From Luteimonas sp. J29 (GTDB taxonomy: Bacteria > Pseudomonadota > Gammaproteobacteria > Xanthomonadales > Xanthomonadaceae): DNA of 64,000 bases. The first letter of the stretch is position 1. Each line of letters starts with the position of its first letter. Positions 1 to 9,291 of the stretch are shown here, piece after piece. Below the pieces are notes generated by a model. It did not search any database. It worked only from the letters and a program-made list of their open reading frames with translations, and was not told the DNA's origin. The position numbers and the translations under genes are program-made. The stretch is taken from NCBI RefSeq assembly GCF_000472505.1, contig NZ_AWZR01000001.1, forward strand, positions 56,286-120,285, written 5' to 3'.

Positions 1-510
<510 letters not shown>

Positions 511-604
511 TCAATCGCGCCATTGTCGCGCGTCGGCCCGGACGGGGCAAAACCGCGCCGTGCCTTACCCCGGCGCAGGGACGGCGGGCCCGCGTTGCGC
601 GCGC

Positions 605-637
605 GAAAAAAGAAGAGGCGCGGGCTGTGCCGCGCCT
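605..637 (-). terminator. Intrinsic terminator behind the lipoprotein gene
   Basis: On the minus strand an 8-bp stem AGGCGCGG / CCGCGCCT (637-630 pairing with 623-616) with a six-base loop is followed by a run rich in T (CTTCTTTTTT). It lies 30 bases past the stop of the lipoprotein gene ending at 667 and before icd. Confidence 0.7.
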
Positions 638-666
638 CCTGCCCGCTTCGCGTCCGGTGGTGCTGG

Positions 667-1143
667 TCAGCGCACCTCGAATTCGCTGCTGCCGACCGGG
701 TTGCCGTCCTGCGACACCTCGAAGCGGTAGCGGCCGGGCGGCCAGCCGTCGGGCTTGCTGATGTGGAAGTCGGTGACCTGCGCGCCGGCGGCGACGTCCT
801 TCTGCTCTTCGGCCACGACCTGGTCGCTGTCCAGGTGGGTCCACCTCGCGTCCAGCCGCCGCGCCGGGCCGTCGGTCTCCACCGACGCGTGGATGGTGTC
901 GCCGCTGGCGAAGGTGGTCTGCGGCGCGGCGATGCGGTTGTCGGCACCGATCGCGTTGCCGAGGCTGATGCTGGCGGTACTGGCCGGTGCCGGCGCGGGC
1001 ATCGGTGCCGCTGCGGGTGCGGCCGGTTCGGCGGCGGTCGGCGGCGGCACGGCCGGGGCGGGCTCTTCCTTGCGGCAGCCGGCGAGGGCGGCGGCGCCCA
1101 CGGCAGCGGCCAGCAGGGCCTGGGAAAGTCGGATCTGGCGCAT
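667..1143 (-). CDS. Putative lipoprotein of unknown function
   Basis: A 158-residue protein with a type II signal peptide: MRQIRLSQ, a hydrophobic stretch, then lipobox LAGC with the acylated Cys near residue 22. A Pro/Ala-rich linker (about residues 27-58) leads to a C-terminal domain of about 100 residues predicted to be beta-rich (ISLGNAIGADNRIAAPQTTF to EVSQDGNPVGSSEFEV). The repeated strand pattern and the phrase WPPGRYRFEV resemble small Ig-like or substrate-presenting domains, but I cannot assign a family. It is probably anchored in the outer membrane facing the periplasm. It is followed by its own terminator. No function is inferred. Confidence 0.75.
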   Translation of the reverse strand: MRQIRLSQALLAAAVGAAALAGCRKEEPAPAVPPPTAAEPAAPAAAPMPAPAPASTASISLGNAIGADNRIAAPQTTFASGDTIHASVETDGPARRLDARWTHLDSDQVVAEEQKDVAAGAQVTDFHISKPDGWPPGRYRFEVSQDGNPVGSSEFEVR

Positions 1144-1175
1144 GGGAAGGTCCTCTTCGATGGGCGATGGGCGTG

Positions 1176-1544
1176 TCAGGCCTCGGCAGGCGGCGGGGCG
1201 CGGCCCTCGCCGGCCTCCTCGATCTCGGGCAGGGTGATCACCTGGCCGGGGAAGATGCGGTCGGGGTTGTCGATGGTGTCGCGGTTGGCGTCGAAGATGC
1301 GCTGCCAGTAGCTCGCCTTGCCGTACACGCGCTTGGCGATCGCCGACAGGGTGTCGCCCTTCTCGATGGTGTAGCTGCGCGCGCCGAGGCTGCCGGCACC
1401 GCCCTGGGCGGCCGGGACGCTGTCGGCGCCACTGACCACGTTCGAAAAATCGGGCTTGCCCCCGGTCGGCTTCACGCCGTCGGCCGGCACGCTGCTGGCG
1501 CCGCTCTGGACGCCCGAGAAGTCGGGCTTGCGGTCGTTGGTCAT
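1176..1544 (-). CDS. LysM domain protein
   Basis: A 122-residue protein ending in one LysM module (about residues 68-115: YTIEKGDTLSAIAKRVYGKA, then FDANRDTIDNPDRIFPGQVI and TLPEI). LysM binds the glycan strands of peptidoglycan. The layout resembles the C-terminal half of the YgaU/Kbp family, but the BON domain of that family is absent. The N-terminal half instead carries two copies of a short motif, KPDFSxVxSGAxSVPA, near residues 7 and 35. There is no clear signal peptide, so the cellular location is uncertain. The start at ATG 1544 is the only good candidate. Confidence 0.82.
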   Translation of the reverse strand: MTNDRKPDFSGVQSGASSVPADGVKPTGGKPDFSNVVSGADSVPAAQGGAGSLGARSYTIEKGDTLSAIAKRVYGKASYWQRIFDANRDTIDNPDRIFPGQVITLPEIEEAGEGRAPPPAEA

Positions 1545-1631
1545 GGCGCGGCTCCTGCGCTGGAAGTGCAGCGCGACGGTCGCACGCGACGCGTTAAGGG
1601 CGCATCGCGATCGCGCCCGCGGGCCGTTCAG

Positions 1632-2444
1632 CTATTGCCGGTCCTCGCGTCGCGGCGGTGGCGGCGTGGTACCGGGCGTGGCCCGCCACGGATTGATGTC
1701 CAGCCCGCCGCGGCGGGTGTAGCGCGCCTCTACCGAAAGCCGCCGCGGCGCGCAGCGCGCGAGCACGTCCACGAACACCTTCTCCACGCACTGCTCGTGG
1801 AAGCCCGCGTGCTCGCGGAACGAGACCAGATAGCGCAGCAGCGCGGTGCGGTCGATGCGCGGGCCGCTGTAGGCGACGTCGATCGTGGCCCAGTCCGGCT
1901 GGCCGGTGACCGGGCAGTTGGACTTGAGCAGGTGGCTGCGCAGCACCTCGTCGGCCTCGTCGCCGGGATCGGCCCGGAGCAGGCCGGGATCGGGCGGGCC
2001 GTAGCGGTCGATGTCCACCTCGAGCGCGTCGATGCAGGCCGCGCCGTCGTCGCCGCCCGCCGGCGGCAGCCCGAAGCGCACCTCGACCGGACCGCCGGCC
2101 GCGCGCGACAGGTCGTCGGCGATGCGCTGGCGCACCGCTTCGGGCGCATCGAAGCGCTCGCCGTTGAGCGAGTTGAGGTAGAGCTTGAGCGACTTCGACT
2201 CGACCAGGTGCGGGGTCGTGGCGGGCACCAGGAACGTGGCGGTGGCGACCTGCGGCTTGCCGCGCGCGTCCAGCCACGACAGCTCGTAGGCGTGCCAGCG
2301 GTCGTGGCCGGCGAACGGCAGCGCGCCGTCGACGCCCAGCGCCGCGCGCGATGGTGCACGCGCCACCGGGAACAGCAGCGCCGGATCGTAGCGGCGGGGA
2401 TAGGCGACCTCGCGGCCGAGCAGCGAGTCTTCGGGTCGTGTCAT
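1632..2444 (-). CDS. queF: NADPH-dependent 7-cyano-7-deazaguanine reductase
   Basis: QueF reduces preQ0 to preQ1, a step in making the queuosine base of tRNA. At 270 residues it is the long, two-lobed T-fold form typical of Gammaproteobacteria. The catalytic Cys lies in [13 protein letters not shown] (about residue 180) and is followed by the conserved SGPRID. The substrate-binding segment [10 protein letters not shown] is near residue 90. The start at ATG 2444 is preceded exactly six bases upstream by TAGAAT (2456-2451) with no Shine-Dalgarno, suggesting a leaderless transcript. It is divergent from the inhibitor gene at 2506. Confidence 0.95.
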   Translation of the reverse strand: MTRPEDSLLGREVAYPRRYDPALLFPVARAPSRAALGVDGALPFAGHDRWHAYELSWLDARGKPQVATATFLVPATTPHLVESKSLKLYLNSLNGERFDAPEAVRQRIADDLSRAAGGPVEVRFGLPPAGGDDGAACIDALEVDIDRYGPPDPGLLRADPGDEADEVLRSHLLKSNCPVTGQPDWATIDVAYSGPRIDRTALLRYLVSFREHAGFHEQCVEKVFVDVLARCAPRRLSVEARYTRRGGLDINPWRATPGTTPPPPRREDRQ

Positions 2445-2505
2445 GGCGCGATTCTAGTCGCTGTGCTGTCATGAGCCCGGGAACCGCCCTGCGGGAGGCG
2501 ACGCG

Positions 2506-2946
2506 ATGCGCCCGCTCCACGTCCTGCTGCTGCCGTGCCTGCTGGCCGCCTGCGTCCACCACCGGTCACCGGCCAATGCCTCGGAACCCGCCCGGTTGTC
2601 TGCCGCCGACGCGCCGGAGGTCGTCGCGCCGGCAGCGCAGGGCCCGACCGTGCTGGCCGTGGGCCAGGTACTCGAGATCGCCCTGCAGGGCAATGCCGGC
2701 ACCGGCTACGCCTGGGAACTCGTGGAGGACGGTGCACCGCGGCTGGTGCGCGCGGTGCCGCCGCCACGGCAGGAAGACGGGGCGCCGGCGGACCCGCCCC
2801 TGGTGGGGGCGGCCACCACCCTGCGCTGGCGTTTCCGCGCCGTGGAGCCTGGCCAGGCGCGGATCCGGCTGGTCTACCGGCGGCCGTGGGAGCAGGGCGT
2901 CGCGCCGCTGCGCGAGGCGGTGTTCGATGTGGTGGCGGCGCCCTGA
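2506..2946 (+). CDS. Chagasin-like (I42 family) protease inhibitor lipoprotein
   Basis: A 146-residue lipoprotein whose signal peptide ends in the lipobox LLAAC (Cys at residue 16). The mature part shows the three inhibitor loops of the I42 family: GNAGTGYAW (about 65-73) matching the family NPTTGY loop, VGAATTLRWRFRAVEPG in the middle, and YRRPWE (about 125-130) as the last loop. Known members block papain-type cysteine proteases. A bacterial lipoprotein form would act in the periplasm against host or self proteases; that role is inference. The ATG at 2506 has a strong GGGAGG nine bases upstream. Confidence 0.85.
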   Translation: MRPLHVLLLPCLLAACVHHRSPANASEPARLSAADAPEVVAPAAQGPTVLAVGQVLEIALQGNAGTGYAWELVEDGAPRLVRAVPPPRQEDGAPADPPLVGAATTLRWRFRAVEPGQARIRLVYRRPWEQGVAPLREAVFDVVAAP

Positions 2947-2964
2947 GGAGCGGCCCGCGCGGCC

Positions 2965-4284
2965 TCAGCCCTCTCCGCCGTGCAGGTAGTCGAGCGAGAC
3001 CTGCAGCATCGCCCGCAGTCCGACGTCGAGCGCCTCCTCGTCGAGGAAGAACTCCGGCGAGTGGTTGCTGGCCGCGTTGGCGGGATCGACGCCGCGCGGG
3101 GTGGCGCCGACGAAGAAGAACAGGCCCGGCACCTCGCGGGCGAAGAACGAGAAGTCCTCCGCGCCGGTGATCAGGCCCGGGTCGAGGACGTTGCCCTCGC
3201 CGACCGCCTGCTCGAGGCTGGGCCGCATCCGCGCCGCCAGCGCCGGGTCGTTCACGGTGACCGGGTAGTTGTGGTCGATCGGGATCCGCGCCTCCACCGT
3301 GGCCCCGTGCGCGGCGGCGACGTGTCCGGCGACGTTGCGCAGGTCGTCGAGCACCGCCTGGCGCATGTCGTCGTCGAAGGTACGGATGGTGCCGATCAGT
3401 TCGACCTGGTCGGGGATGATGTTGTGGCGGATGCCGCCCTTCACCGCGCCGAAGGTCAGCACGACCGGCAGCCGGGTGATGTCGGTGCGGCGGCTGACGA
3501 TGGTCTGCGCGGTCGACACCAGGTCGGCGGCGGCGACGACCGGATCGACGCCGTTCCACGGCCGCGAGCCGTGCGTCTGCCGGCCCTTGACCGTGATCTC
3601 GAACGCGTCGGACGCGGCCATGAGCGGGCCCGGGCGCACCGCGATCCGGCCGGCATTGAGCGAGGAGCTCACGTGCAGGCCGAACACCGCGTCGGGCCGG
3701 AAGTCGGCGAACACGCCCTGGGCCAGCATTTCCTCGGCGCCGCCGGCCTCGCCTTCCGGTGCGCCTTCCTCGGCCGGCTGGAAGATGAAGAGCACCTCGC
3801 CCGGAAGTTCGTCCCGCATCGCGACCAGCGCTTCGGCCACGCCCATCAGGATCGCCACGTGCGCATCGTGGCCGCAGGCGTGCATCACGCCCACGGTCTC
3901 GCCGCGGAAGGTGGCGGTGGCCTTCGAGGCGAACGGCAGGTCCACGCGCTCGGTGACCGGCAGAGCGTCCATGTCGGCGCGCAGCGCGATCCGGGGGCCG
4001 GGCCGCCCGCCCTTGAGCACCGCGGTGACGCCGGTGGTGGCGATGCCGGTCCTGGGCTCGAGCCCGAGCGATCGCAGGTGCGCGGCGACCAGCGCGGCGG
4101 TGCGCGTCTCGCGGTTGCCCAGCTCCGGGTGCTGGTGGATGTCGCGGCGCCACTCGATCACCTTCGACTGCAGCGTCCGCGCGGCCTCGACGACTTCGGG
4201 GCGCTGTTGCGCGGACACGGCGGCGAGGGGCAGGCTGGCGGCGAGCAGGCAGGCGAGGGCGGTGGGCAGCAGGCGCGGTTGCAT
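2965..4284 (-). CDS. M20 family amidohydrolase, secreted
   Basis: A 439-residue member of the M20D amidohydrolase group (hippurate or N-acyl amino acid hydrolases). A Sec signal peptide (residues 1-25, ending around AVSAQQ) sends it to the periplasm. Metal and catalytic segments are present in order: [26 protein letters not shown] (about 130), FQPAEEG with the catalytic Glu, GLHV, ITGAEDFSFF and NHSPEFF. It probably cleaves N-acylated amino acids or small amides; the natural substrate is unknown. A close paralog lies at 5167-6462, on the other side of the TauE permease gene. Family firm, substrate not. Confidence 0.9.
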   Translation of the reverse strand: MQPRLLPTALACLLAASLPLAAVSAQQRPEVVEAARTLQSKVIEWRRDIHQHPELGNRETRTAALVAAHLRSLGLEPRTGIATTGVTAVLKGGRPGPRIALRADMDALPVTERVDLPFASKATATFRGETVGVMHACGHDAHVAILMGVAEALVAMRDELPGEVLFIFQPAEEGAPEGEAGGAEEMLAQGVFADFRPDAVFGLHVSSSLNAGRIAVRPGPLMAASDAFEITVKGRQTHGSRPWNGVDPVVAAADLVSTAQTIVSRRTDITRLPVVLTFGAVKGGIRHNIIPDQVELIGTIRTFDDDMRQAVLDDLRNVAGHVAAAHGATVEARIPIDHNYPVTVNDPALAARMRPSLEQAVGEGNVLDPGLITGAEDFSFFAREVPGLFFFVGATPRGVDPANAASNHSPEFFLDEEALDVGLRAMLQVSLDYLHGGEG

Positions 4285-4377
4285 CGAGCGGTCTCCCGGG
4301 AAGTGCCCCGGATGCTAACCGAACGCGCGCTGCGTAGACTCGCCGTTCCCGCGCCACGCGCTCCTTCTTCCCCCGCG

Positions 4378-5163
4378 ATGCACGAACTCGCCCTGCAGGT
4401 GCTGGCGTGGCTGTTCCTGGCCGCGCTGCTGGCCGGTTTCATCGACGCGATCGCCGGCGGCGGGGGCATGGTCACGATCCCGGCGATGCTGCTGGCGGGG
4501 ATCCCGCCGCTGCAGGTGCTGGGCACCAACAAGCTGCAGGCCGCGTTCGGCTCGGGCGCGGCCAGCTGGAGCTACGCGCGCGGCGGCCACGTCGACCTGC
4601 GCGCGCAGTGGCCGATGGCGACGGGGGCGGCGCTGGGTTCGGTCGGTGGCGCGCTGCTGGCCACCGCCCTGCCCACCGACTGGCTGCGCGCGGTGCTGCC
4701 GCTGCTGCTGGTGGCGGTCGCGCTGTACTTCGGCTTCAAGCGCGGCGTGGGCGAGCTCGAACGCCACCGCCGGATCAGTCCGCTGCTGTTCGGACTGCTG
4801 TTCGTGCCGGCGATCGGCTTCTACGACGGCGTGTTCGGTCCCGGCACCGGTTCGTTCCTGATGCTCGGCTTCGTGTCGCTCGCCGGCTTCACCATCCTCA
4901 AGGCGACCGCGCACACCAAGCTGCTCAACTTCGGCTCCAACCTCGGCGCGCTCGCGGTGTTCGCCGCGGCCGGCGCGGTGTTGTGGAAGGTCGGCCTGGT
5001 GATGGGCGCGGGCCAGTGGATCGGCGCGCGGCTGGGGGCGCGCTTCGCGATGCGCCGCGGCGCGCGGGTGATCCGGCCGCTGCTGGTGGTGGTGTCGATC
5101 GCGCTGGCGCTGCGCCTGCTCGCCGACCCGGCGCATCCGCTGCGCCAGTGGGCGGGCGGGTAG
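4378..5163 (+). CDS. TauE/SafE family membrane transporter
   Basis: A 261-residue integral membrane protein with about eight hydrophobic segments. It begins MHELALQVLAWLFLAALLAG and has the family signatures FIDAIAGGGGMVTIPAML (first repeat) and GFYDGVFGPGTGSFLMLGF (second repeat). Members export sulfite, sulfoacetate or other organosulfonates. The ATG at 4378 gives the expected N-terminus. It lies between the two M20 hydrolase genes but on the opposite strand, so co-transcription with them is excluded. Substrate unknown. Confidence 0.9.
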   Translation: MHELALQVLAWLFLAALLAGFIDAIAGGGGMVTIPAMLLAGIPPLQVLGTNKLQAAFGSGAASWSYARGGHVDLRAQWPMATGAALGSVGGALLATALPTDWLRAVLPLLLVAVALYFGFKRGVGELERHRRISPLLFGLLFVPAIGFYDGVFGPGTGSFLMLGFVSLAGFTILKATAHTKLLNFGSNLGALAVFAAAGAVLWKVGLVMGAGQWIGARLGARFAMRRGARVIRPLLVVVSIALALRLLADPAHPLRQWAGG

Positions 5164-5166
5164 GCC

Positions 5167-6462
5167 TCAGCCGCCCTCGAGGAAATCCACGGTCGCCTGC
5201 AGCAGCGCGCGCAGGCCGAGGTCGAGCGCGGACTCGTCCGGCGCGTACAGCGGCGAGTGGTTCATCGGCGCCGACTCGAGCGCCTGCCCGCGCGGCGTGG
5301 TGCCGACGAAGAAGTAGAAGCCCGGCACCTCGTTGGCGAACACCGAGAAGTCCTCGGCGATGGTGTAGCGCGGCACCTCGACCACGTTGCCGGCGCCGGC
5401 GGCCTTCTCCAGCGAGGGGCGCAAGCGCTGGAACAGGGCCGGGTCGTTGCTGGTCGAGGGCGCGTTGCCGGCGACCTCGAGCTGCGCGGTCGCGCCGCTG
5501 GCCGCGGCGAAGTGGGTGGCGGTGGCGCGGAAACGTTCGATCACGTCCTCGCGCACCTGCGGGTCGAAGGTGCGCAGGGTGCCGACCATCGTGGCCTGGT
5601 CGGGGATGATGTTGAAGCGCGTGCCGCCCTGGATCTGGCCGGCGGTGAGCACCACCGGATGCGCGGTGATGTCGACCTGGCGGGCGATGATCGCCTGCGT
5701 GCCCAGCAGCACCTGCGCGGCGACGGTGAGCGGGTCCACGCCGGCCCAGGGCTGCGAGCCGTGGGTCTGGCGGCCGCTGATGGTCAGGGTCCACTCGTCG
5801 GCGCTGGCCATGAACGGGCCGCTGCGCACGCCCAGCTGGCCGGCGTGCAGCCGCGACCACACGTGCAGGCCCAGCACCGCGTCGGGCCGGAAGTCGTCCC
5901 AGATCCCTTCGTCCAGCATGCGCCGCGCGCCGGCCACCTCGCCGGCCACCGGCGGCCCTTCCTCGGCGGGCTGGAAGATGAACATCACTTCGCCCGGCAG
6001 CTCCTCGCGCATGCCGGCCAGCGCCTGCGCCACGCCCATCAGGATCGCCACGTGCATGTCGTGGCCGCAGGCGTGCATCACCCCCACCGGCTGGCCGCGG
6101 TACTCGCCGCGCACGGTCGAGGCATACGGCAGGCCGGTGGCCTCGGTGACCGGCAGCGCGTCCATGTCGGCGCGCAGCGCGATGCGCGGGCCGGGCCGGC
6201 CGCCCTTGAGCACCGCGGCCACGCCGGTGGCGCCGATCCCGGTGCGCGGCTCCAGGCCCAGCGCGCGCAGGTGGTCGGCGACGACCCCGGCGGTGCGCAC
6301 TTCCTCGTTGCCCAGTTCCGGATGCCGGTGCAGGTCGCGCCGCCACTCGACCACCTTCGCCTGCAGCGCGCGCGCCGCGGCGTCGACGTCGGGCGCGGCC
6401 TGGGCGGCCGCGGGCAGCAGGGCGATCAGGGCGGAGAGGGCAAGCGGGGCGATGCGGGGCAT
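5167..6462 (-). CDS. M20 family amidohydrolase, secreted (paralog)
   Basis: A 431-residue paralog of the enzyme at 2965-4284, with the same order of motifs: [76 protein letters not shown] and NHSPLYA. A Sec signal peptide (residues 1-22, ending AQA) predicts a periplasmic hydrolase of acylated amino acids or similar amides. The 3' end is 4 bases from the end of the convergent TauE gene. Divergence from its paralog in the loop [13 protein letters not shown] suggests a distinct substrate. Confidence 0.9.
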   Translation of the reverse strand: MPRIAPLALSALIALLPAAAQAAPDVDAAARALQAKVVEWRRDLHRHPELGNEEVRTAGVVADHLRALGLEPRTGIGATGVAAVLKGGRPGPRIALRADMDALPVTEATGLPYASTVRGEYRGQPVGVMHACGHDMHVAILMGVAQALAGMREELPGEVMFIFQPAEEGPPVAGEVAGARRMLDEGIWDDFRPDAVLGLHVWSRLHAGQLGVRSGPFMASADEWTLTISGRQTHGSQPWAGVDPLTVAAQVLLGTQAIIARQVDITAHPVVLTAGQIQGGTRFNIIPDQATMVGTLRTFDPQVREDVIERFRATATHFAAASGATAQLEVAGNAPSTSNDPALFQRLRPSLEKAAGAGNVVEVPRYTIAEDFSVFANEVPGFYFFVGTTPRGQALESAPMNHSPLYAPDESALDLGLRALLQATVDFLEGG

Positions 6463-6518
6463 CCGGGACCTCCGGCGTGGCGTGGAGCCCGCATCCTATG
6501 CGAACGGCGCCTGCGCGA

Positions 6519-7172
6519 TCAGGGGAAGTGGCTGGCCACCGAACTTCCGCCGCCGCCGGTCGGCAGGCGCGCGGCGTCGCCGTCGCCGCTGGAGGGCTGC
6601 GCGGGCGGGGGCGGGGGCGGTTCCCCGCGCCAGCGCCGGGTCGCGCGCTGGAAGAACAGGCTGTTGGGCACCCGCAGCACGCTCTCGCCGCCGCCCGGGT
6701 GGGATTCGGCCAGGGTGACGTAGACCAGGTTCATGTCCACCACGCGCCCGCGCAGGCCGGGCTTGTCGCCGCTGTCGACCAGCTCGATGTGGTCGAGCAG
6801 CCGGAACGGGCGCGTGACCAGGATCAGCAGCGCGCAGAACACGTTGGTGAGCACGCTCCACAGCGCGAAGAACGCGACCGCGGCCACGGTGGCGAAGCCG
6901 GTGAACGCGCCCCACAGCACCGCGCCCGACACGCCCAGCGCGCGCAGCACCAGCAGCAGGGCGGCGAAGCCCAGCAGGAAGCTGGTCGTGCGCCGGGCGA
7001 TGAGCACGATCTGGGCCGGCAGGTCGTAGCTGGCCGCCAGGCGCCGCACCAGGCGCAGCACCAGCCAGCGCAGCAGCAGCGCCGCGAGCACGATCGCCAC
7101 CACCTGGAGCAGGACGCTGATCCCCTCCAGCCAGGGCTGCAGCCACGGCGGCAGCATCGGCCTCAGGTCCAT
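6519..7172 (-). CDS. Small MscS-type mechanosensitive channel protein
   Basis: A 217-residue membrane protein. After a short amphipathic start ([18 protein letters not shown]) come three hydrophobic helices, of which the third ([35 protein letters not shown], about 85-120) has the Gly/Ala pattern of the MscS pore helix. It continues into the beta domain: [46 protein letters not shown]. It ends in a disordered Pro/Gly tail where larger MscS proteins have an alpha/beta domain. Such channels release solutes on hypo-osmotic shock. I chose ATG 7172 because upstream codons do not resemble the family. Confidence 0.85.
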   Translation of the reverse strand: MDLRPMLPPWLQPWLEGISVLLQVVAIVLAALLLRWLVLRLVRRLAASYDLPAQIVLIARRTTSFLLGFAALLLVLRALGVSGAVLWGAFTGFATVAAVAFFALWSVLTNVFCALLILVTRPFRLLDHIELVDSGDKPGLRGRVVDMNLVYVTLAESHPGGGESVLRVPNSLFFQRATRRWRGEPPPPPPAQPSSGDGDAARLPTGGGGSSVASHFP

Positions 7173-7562
7173 GCGCGGGGCTCGCGGTCGCGGGATCCGG
7201 CGCGGGTGCGATGCGGAATCATGCAGGCGTCGCCGGCAGGGGCGCGGATCGGAAGGGGCGCCAGCTTGCACCAGCGCGCGGCGCGTGGGCAAGCGCGGCC
7301 GCCGCCGTGCCGGACATGCGCGGCAGGTGCGCTCTGGCGCTGCGTGCAAGGCCGTGCAGGCCGATGCGGGCGGGCTCTCGTGCGTTGCGCGCGGGCCACG
7401 ACGTCGCGCCACGCACCGCGGCGTCCGTCCGACGACAGGACGGGTCGGTGGCGCGCCGCCGCCCGCCGCCGGCCGCACGTCGCGCGGGGCGGGCCGGCGC
7501 CGGCGGGCGCGCTATCATCCCCGGCTCCCGTCCCCGACCCATTGCACAGGAGTCCCGCCATC
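7173..7562. other. 390-base intergenic region between mscS-like and aldolase genes
   Basis: No gene is supported here despite open frames caused by high GC. A possible -10 hexamer TATCAT lies at 7513-7518 for the aldolase gene, with AGGAG at 7548-7552 as its ribosome binding site. No clear -35, hairpin or repeat was seen in the rest. Confidence 0.6.
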
Positions 7563-8453
7563 GTGGCCATCAACCCGCAGCAACGCGACCGCATCGCTTC
7601 CGGCAAGGGCTTCATCGCCGCGCTCGACCAGAGCGGCGGCAGCACGCCCAAGGCACTCAAGCTCTACGGGGTGGACGAGTCGGCGTATTCGAACGAGGAG
7701 GAGATGTTCGCCCAGGTGCACGCGATGCGCACCCGGATCGTCACCAGCCCGGCGTTCGACCAGCGCATCCTCGGCGCGATCCTGTTCGAGCGCACCATGG
7801 ACGGCGAGTTCGCGGGCAAGAACGCGGTCGCCTACCTGTGGGAAGACAAGGGCGTGGTCCCGTTCCTGAAGATCGACAAGGGCCTGGCCGACGAGGCCGA
7901 CGGCGTGCAGGTGATGAAGCCGATGCCCGGCCTGGCCGACCTGCTGGAGCGGGCCAGGGCGCGCGGCGTGTTCGGCACCAAGGAACGCTCGGTGATCAAG
8001 GCCAACAACGCCAAAGGCATCGCCGCGGTGCTGGACCAGCAGTTCGAGGTCGCCCGCCAGGTGGTCGCCGCCGGCCTGGTGCCGATCATCGAGCCGGAGG
8101 TGGACATCAAGGCCGCCGACAAGGCGCAGATCGAGGTCGCGCTCAAGCAGGGCCTGCTCGAGCGCCTGGACGCGCTCGATCCGTCCGGCCCGGTGATGCT
8201 CAAGCTCACCCTTCCCGAGGTGGACGGCTTCTTCAAGGAGCTGGTGGAGCACCCGGTGGTGCTGCGCGTGGTCGCGCTCTCGGGTGGCTACAGCCGCGAC
8301 GAGGCGAACGCCCGGCTCGCCCGCAACCCCGGCGTGATCGCCAGCTTCAGCCGCGCGCTGACCGAAGGCCTGACCGCGCAGCAGAGCGACGACGAGTTCA
8401 ACAAGGCGCTCGACGCCTCGATCGAGTCGATCTACCAGGCCTCGATCACCTGA
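7563..8453 (+). CDS. Fructose-bisphosphate aldolase, class I (short bacterial type)
   Basis: A 296-residue class I (Schiff-base) aldolase that splits fructose 1,6-bisphosphate into two triose phosphates. Signature segments are [19 protein letters not shown] (about 20-38), [26 protein letters not shown] with a Lys in the phosphate-site region, [18 protein letters not shown] containing the Schiff-base Lys, and [19 protein letters not shown]. The start is GTG 7563: the AGGAG at 7548 sits ten bases upstream and homologs begin with the same [19 protein letters not shown] block. It is transcribed alone, followed by palindromic repeats. Confidence 0.94.
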   Translation: MAINPQQRDRIASGKGFIAALDQSGGSTPKALKLYGVDESAYSNEEEMFAQVHAMRTRIVTSPAFDQRILGAILFERTMDGEFAGKNAVAYLWEDKGVVPFLKIDKGLADEADGVQVMKPMPGLADLLERARARGVFGTKERSVIKANNAKGIAAVLDQQFEVARQVVAAGLVPIIEPEVDIKAADKAQIEVALKQGLLERLDALDPSGPVMLKLTLPEVDGFFKELVEHPVVLRVVALSGGYSRDEANARLARNPGVIASFSRALTEGLTAQQSDDEFNKALDASIESIYQASIT

Positions 8454-8489
8454 GTCCGCGCGCTGTCACCCTCCCGCGGCGGGCCCCGC

Positions 8490-8600
8490 CATCCCCCTCC
8501 CCCGCGGAGCAGGGCCTGATTCATCCTCCCCCGTCTGCGGGGCAGGGCCGGATCCCCCTCCCCCGCCTGCGGGGGAGGGCCGGGTGGGGGCCAGCCGCCC
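8490..8600. repeat. Cluster of GC-rich palindromic elements
   Basis: Three copies in a row, two degenerate (near 8494-8513 and 8524-8548) and one good (8554-8598), of the pattern CTCCCCCGC-NN-GCGGGGGAG followed by GGCCGGGTGGGGGC. The same element occurs at 15171, 30389, 30842, 31527 and 48979. It lies between the aldolase and pncA genes and ends about 40 bases before the pncA start. Confidence 0.8.
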
Positions 8601-8634
8601 CCCGCCCCTCCCCTTCCCCGTCACGCCCCCCACG

Positions 8635-9279
8635 ATGCCCACGCCCCACCCCCCCACCACCGCCCTGCTGGTGATCGACCTCCAGCCCGACTTCATGCCC
8701 GGCGGCGCGCTCCCCTGCCACGAGGGCGACGCGATCGTGCCCGGCATCGCCGACCTGCTCGCCTCGCGCGCCTACCGCACCGTGGTCGCCACCCAGGACT
8801 GGCATCCGCGCGGCCACGCCTCCTTCGCCTCCAGCCACGCCGGGCGCCGGCCGTTCGAGACGATCGAACTGCACGGCCATCCCCAGGTGCTGTGGCCCGA
8901 CCACTGCGTGCAGGGCACGCCGGGTGCCGCCCTCGATGCGCGTGTCGACTGGAGCCTGGCCGACCTGATCCTCCGCAAGGGCACCCGCCCGCAGGTGGAT
9001 TCCTACAGCGCCTTCCGCGAGAACGTCGGCCCCGACGGCCACCGCCCGCCCACCGGCCTGGCCGGCTGGCTGCGCGAGCGCGGCATCGAGGAGGTGCACC
9101 TGTGCGGCCTGGCGCGCGACTACTGCGTGCTGTGGTCGGCGCAGGACGCGATCGAGGCGGGCTTGCGCGCGAGCGTCCTGTGGGAGCTCACGCGGCCGGT
9201 GACGCCGGAAGGCGATGCACCCACGCGCGCCGCACTCGGCGCGGCGGGTGCATCGGTGGAACAGGTCTCGCCCCCATGA
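8635..9279 (+). CDS. pncA: Nicotinamidase
   Basis: A 214-residue isochorismatase-fold enzyme that deamidates nicotinamide to nicotinate for NAD recycling. The catalytic triad is visible: Asp in LVIDLQPDFMPGGAL (about residue 14), Lys in ILRKGTRPQVDSYSAF (about 118), and Cys in CGLARDYCV (about 163). Metal ligands are in TQDWHPRGHASF and WPDHC. The ATG at 8635 gives the usual N-terminus; no convincing Shine-Dalgarno is present because the upstream sequence is the repeat cluster. Its 3' end is 12 bases from that of convergent metE. Confidence 0.95.
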   Translation: MPTPHPPTTALLVIDLQPDFMPGGALPCHEGDAIVPGIADLLASRAYRTVVATQDWHPRGHASFASSHAGRRPFETIELHGHPQVLWPDHCVQGTPGAALDARVDWSLADLILRKGTRPQVDSYSAFRENVGPDGHRPPTGLAGWLRERGIEEVHLCGLARDYCVLWSAQDAIEAGLRASVLWELTRPVTPEGDAPTRAALGAAGASVEQVSPP

Positions 9280-9291
9280 GGGGCATGGATG

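Noticed and set aside
9268..9287. Terminator between pncA and metE
   Set aside because: A short GCCCC/GGGGC hairpin is present at the pncA stop but no U-tract follows on either strand.
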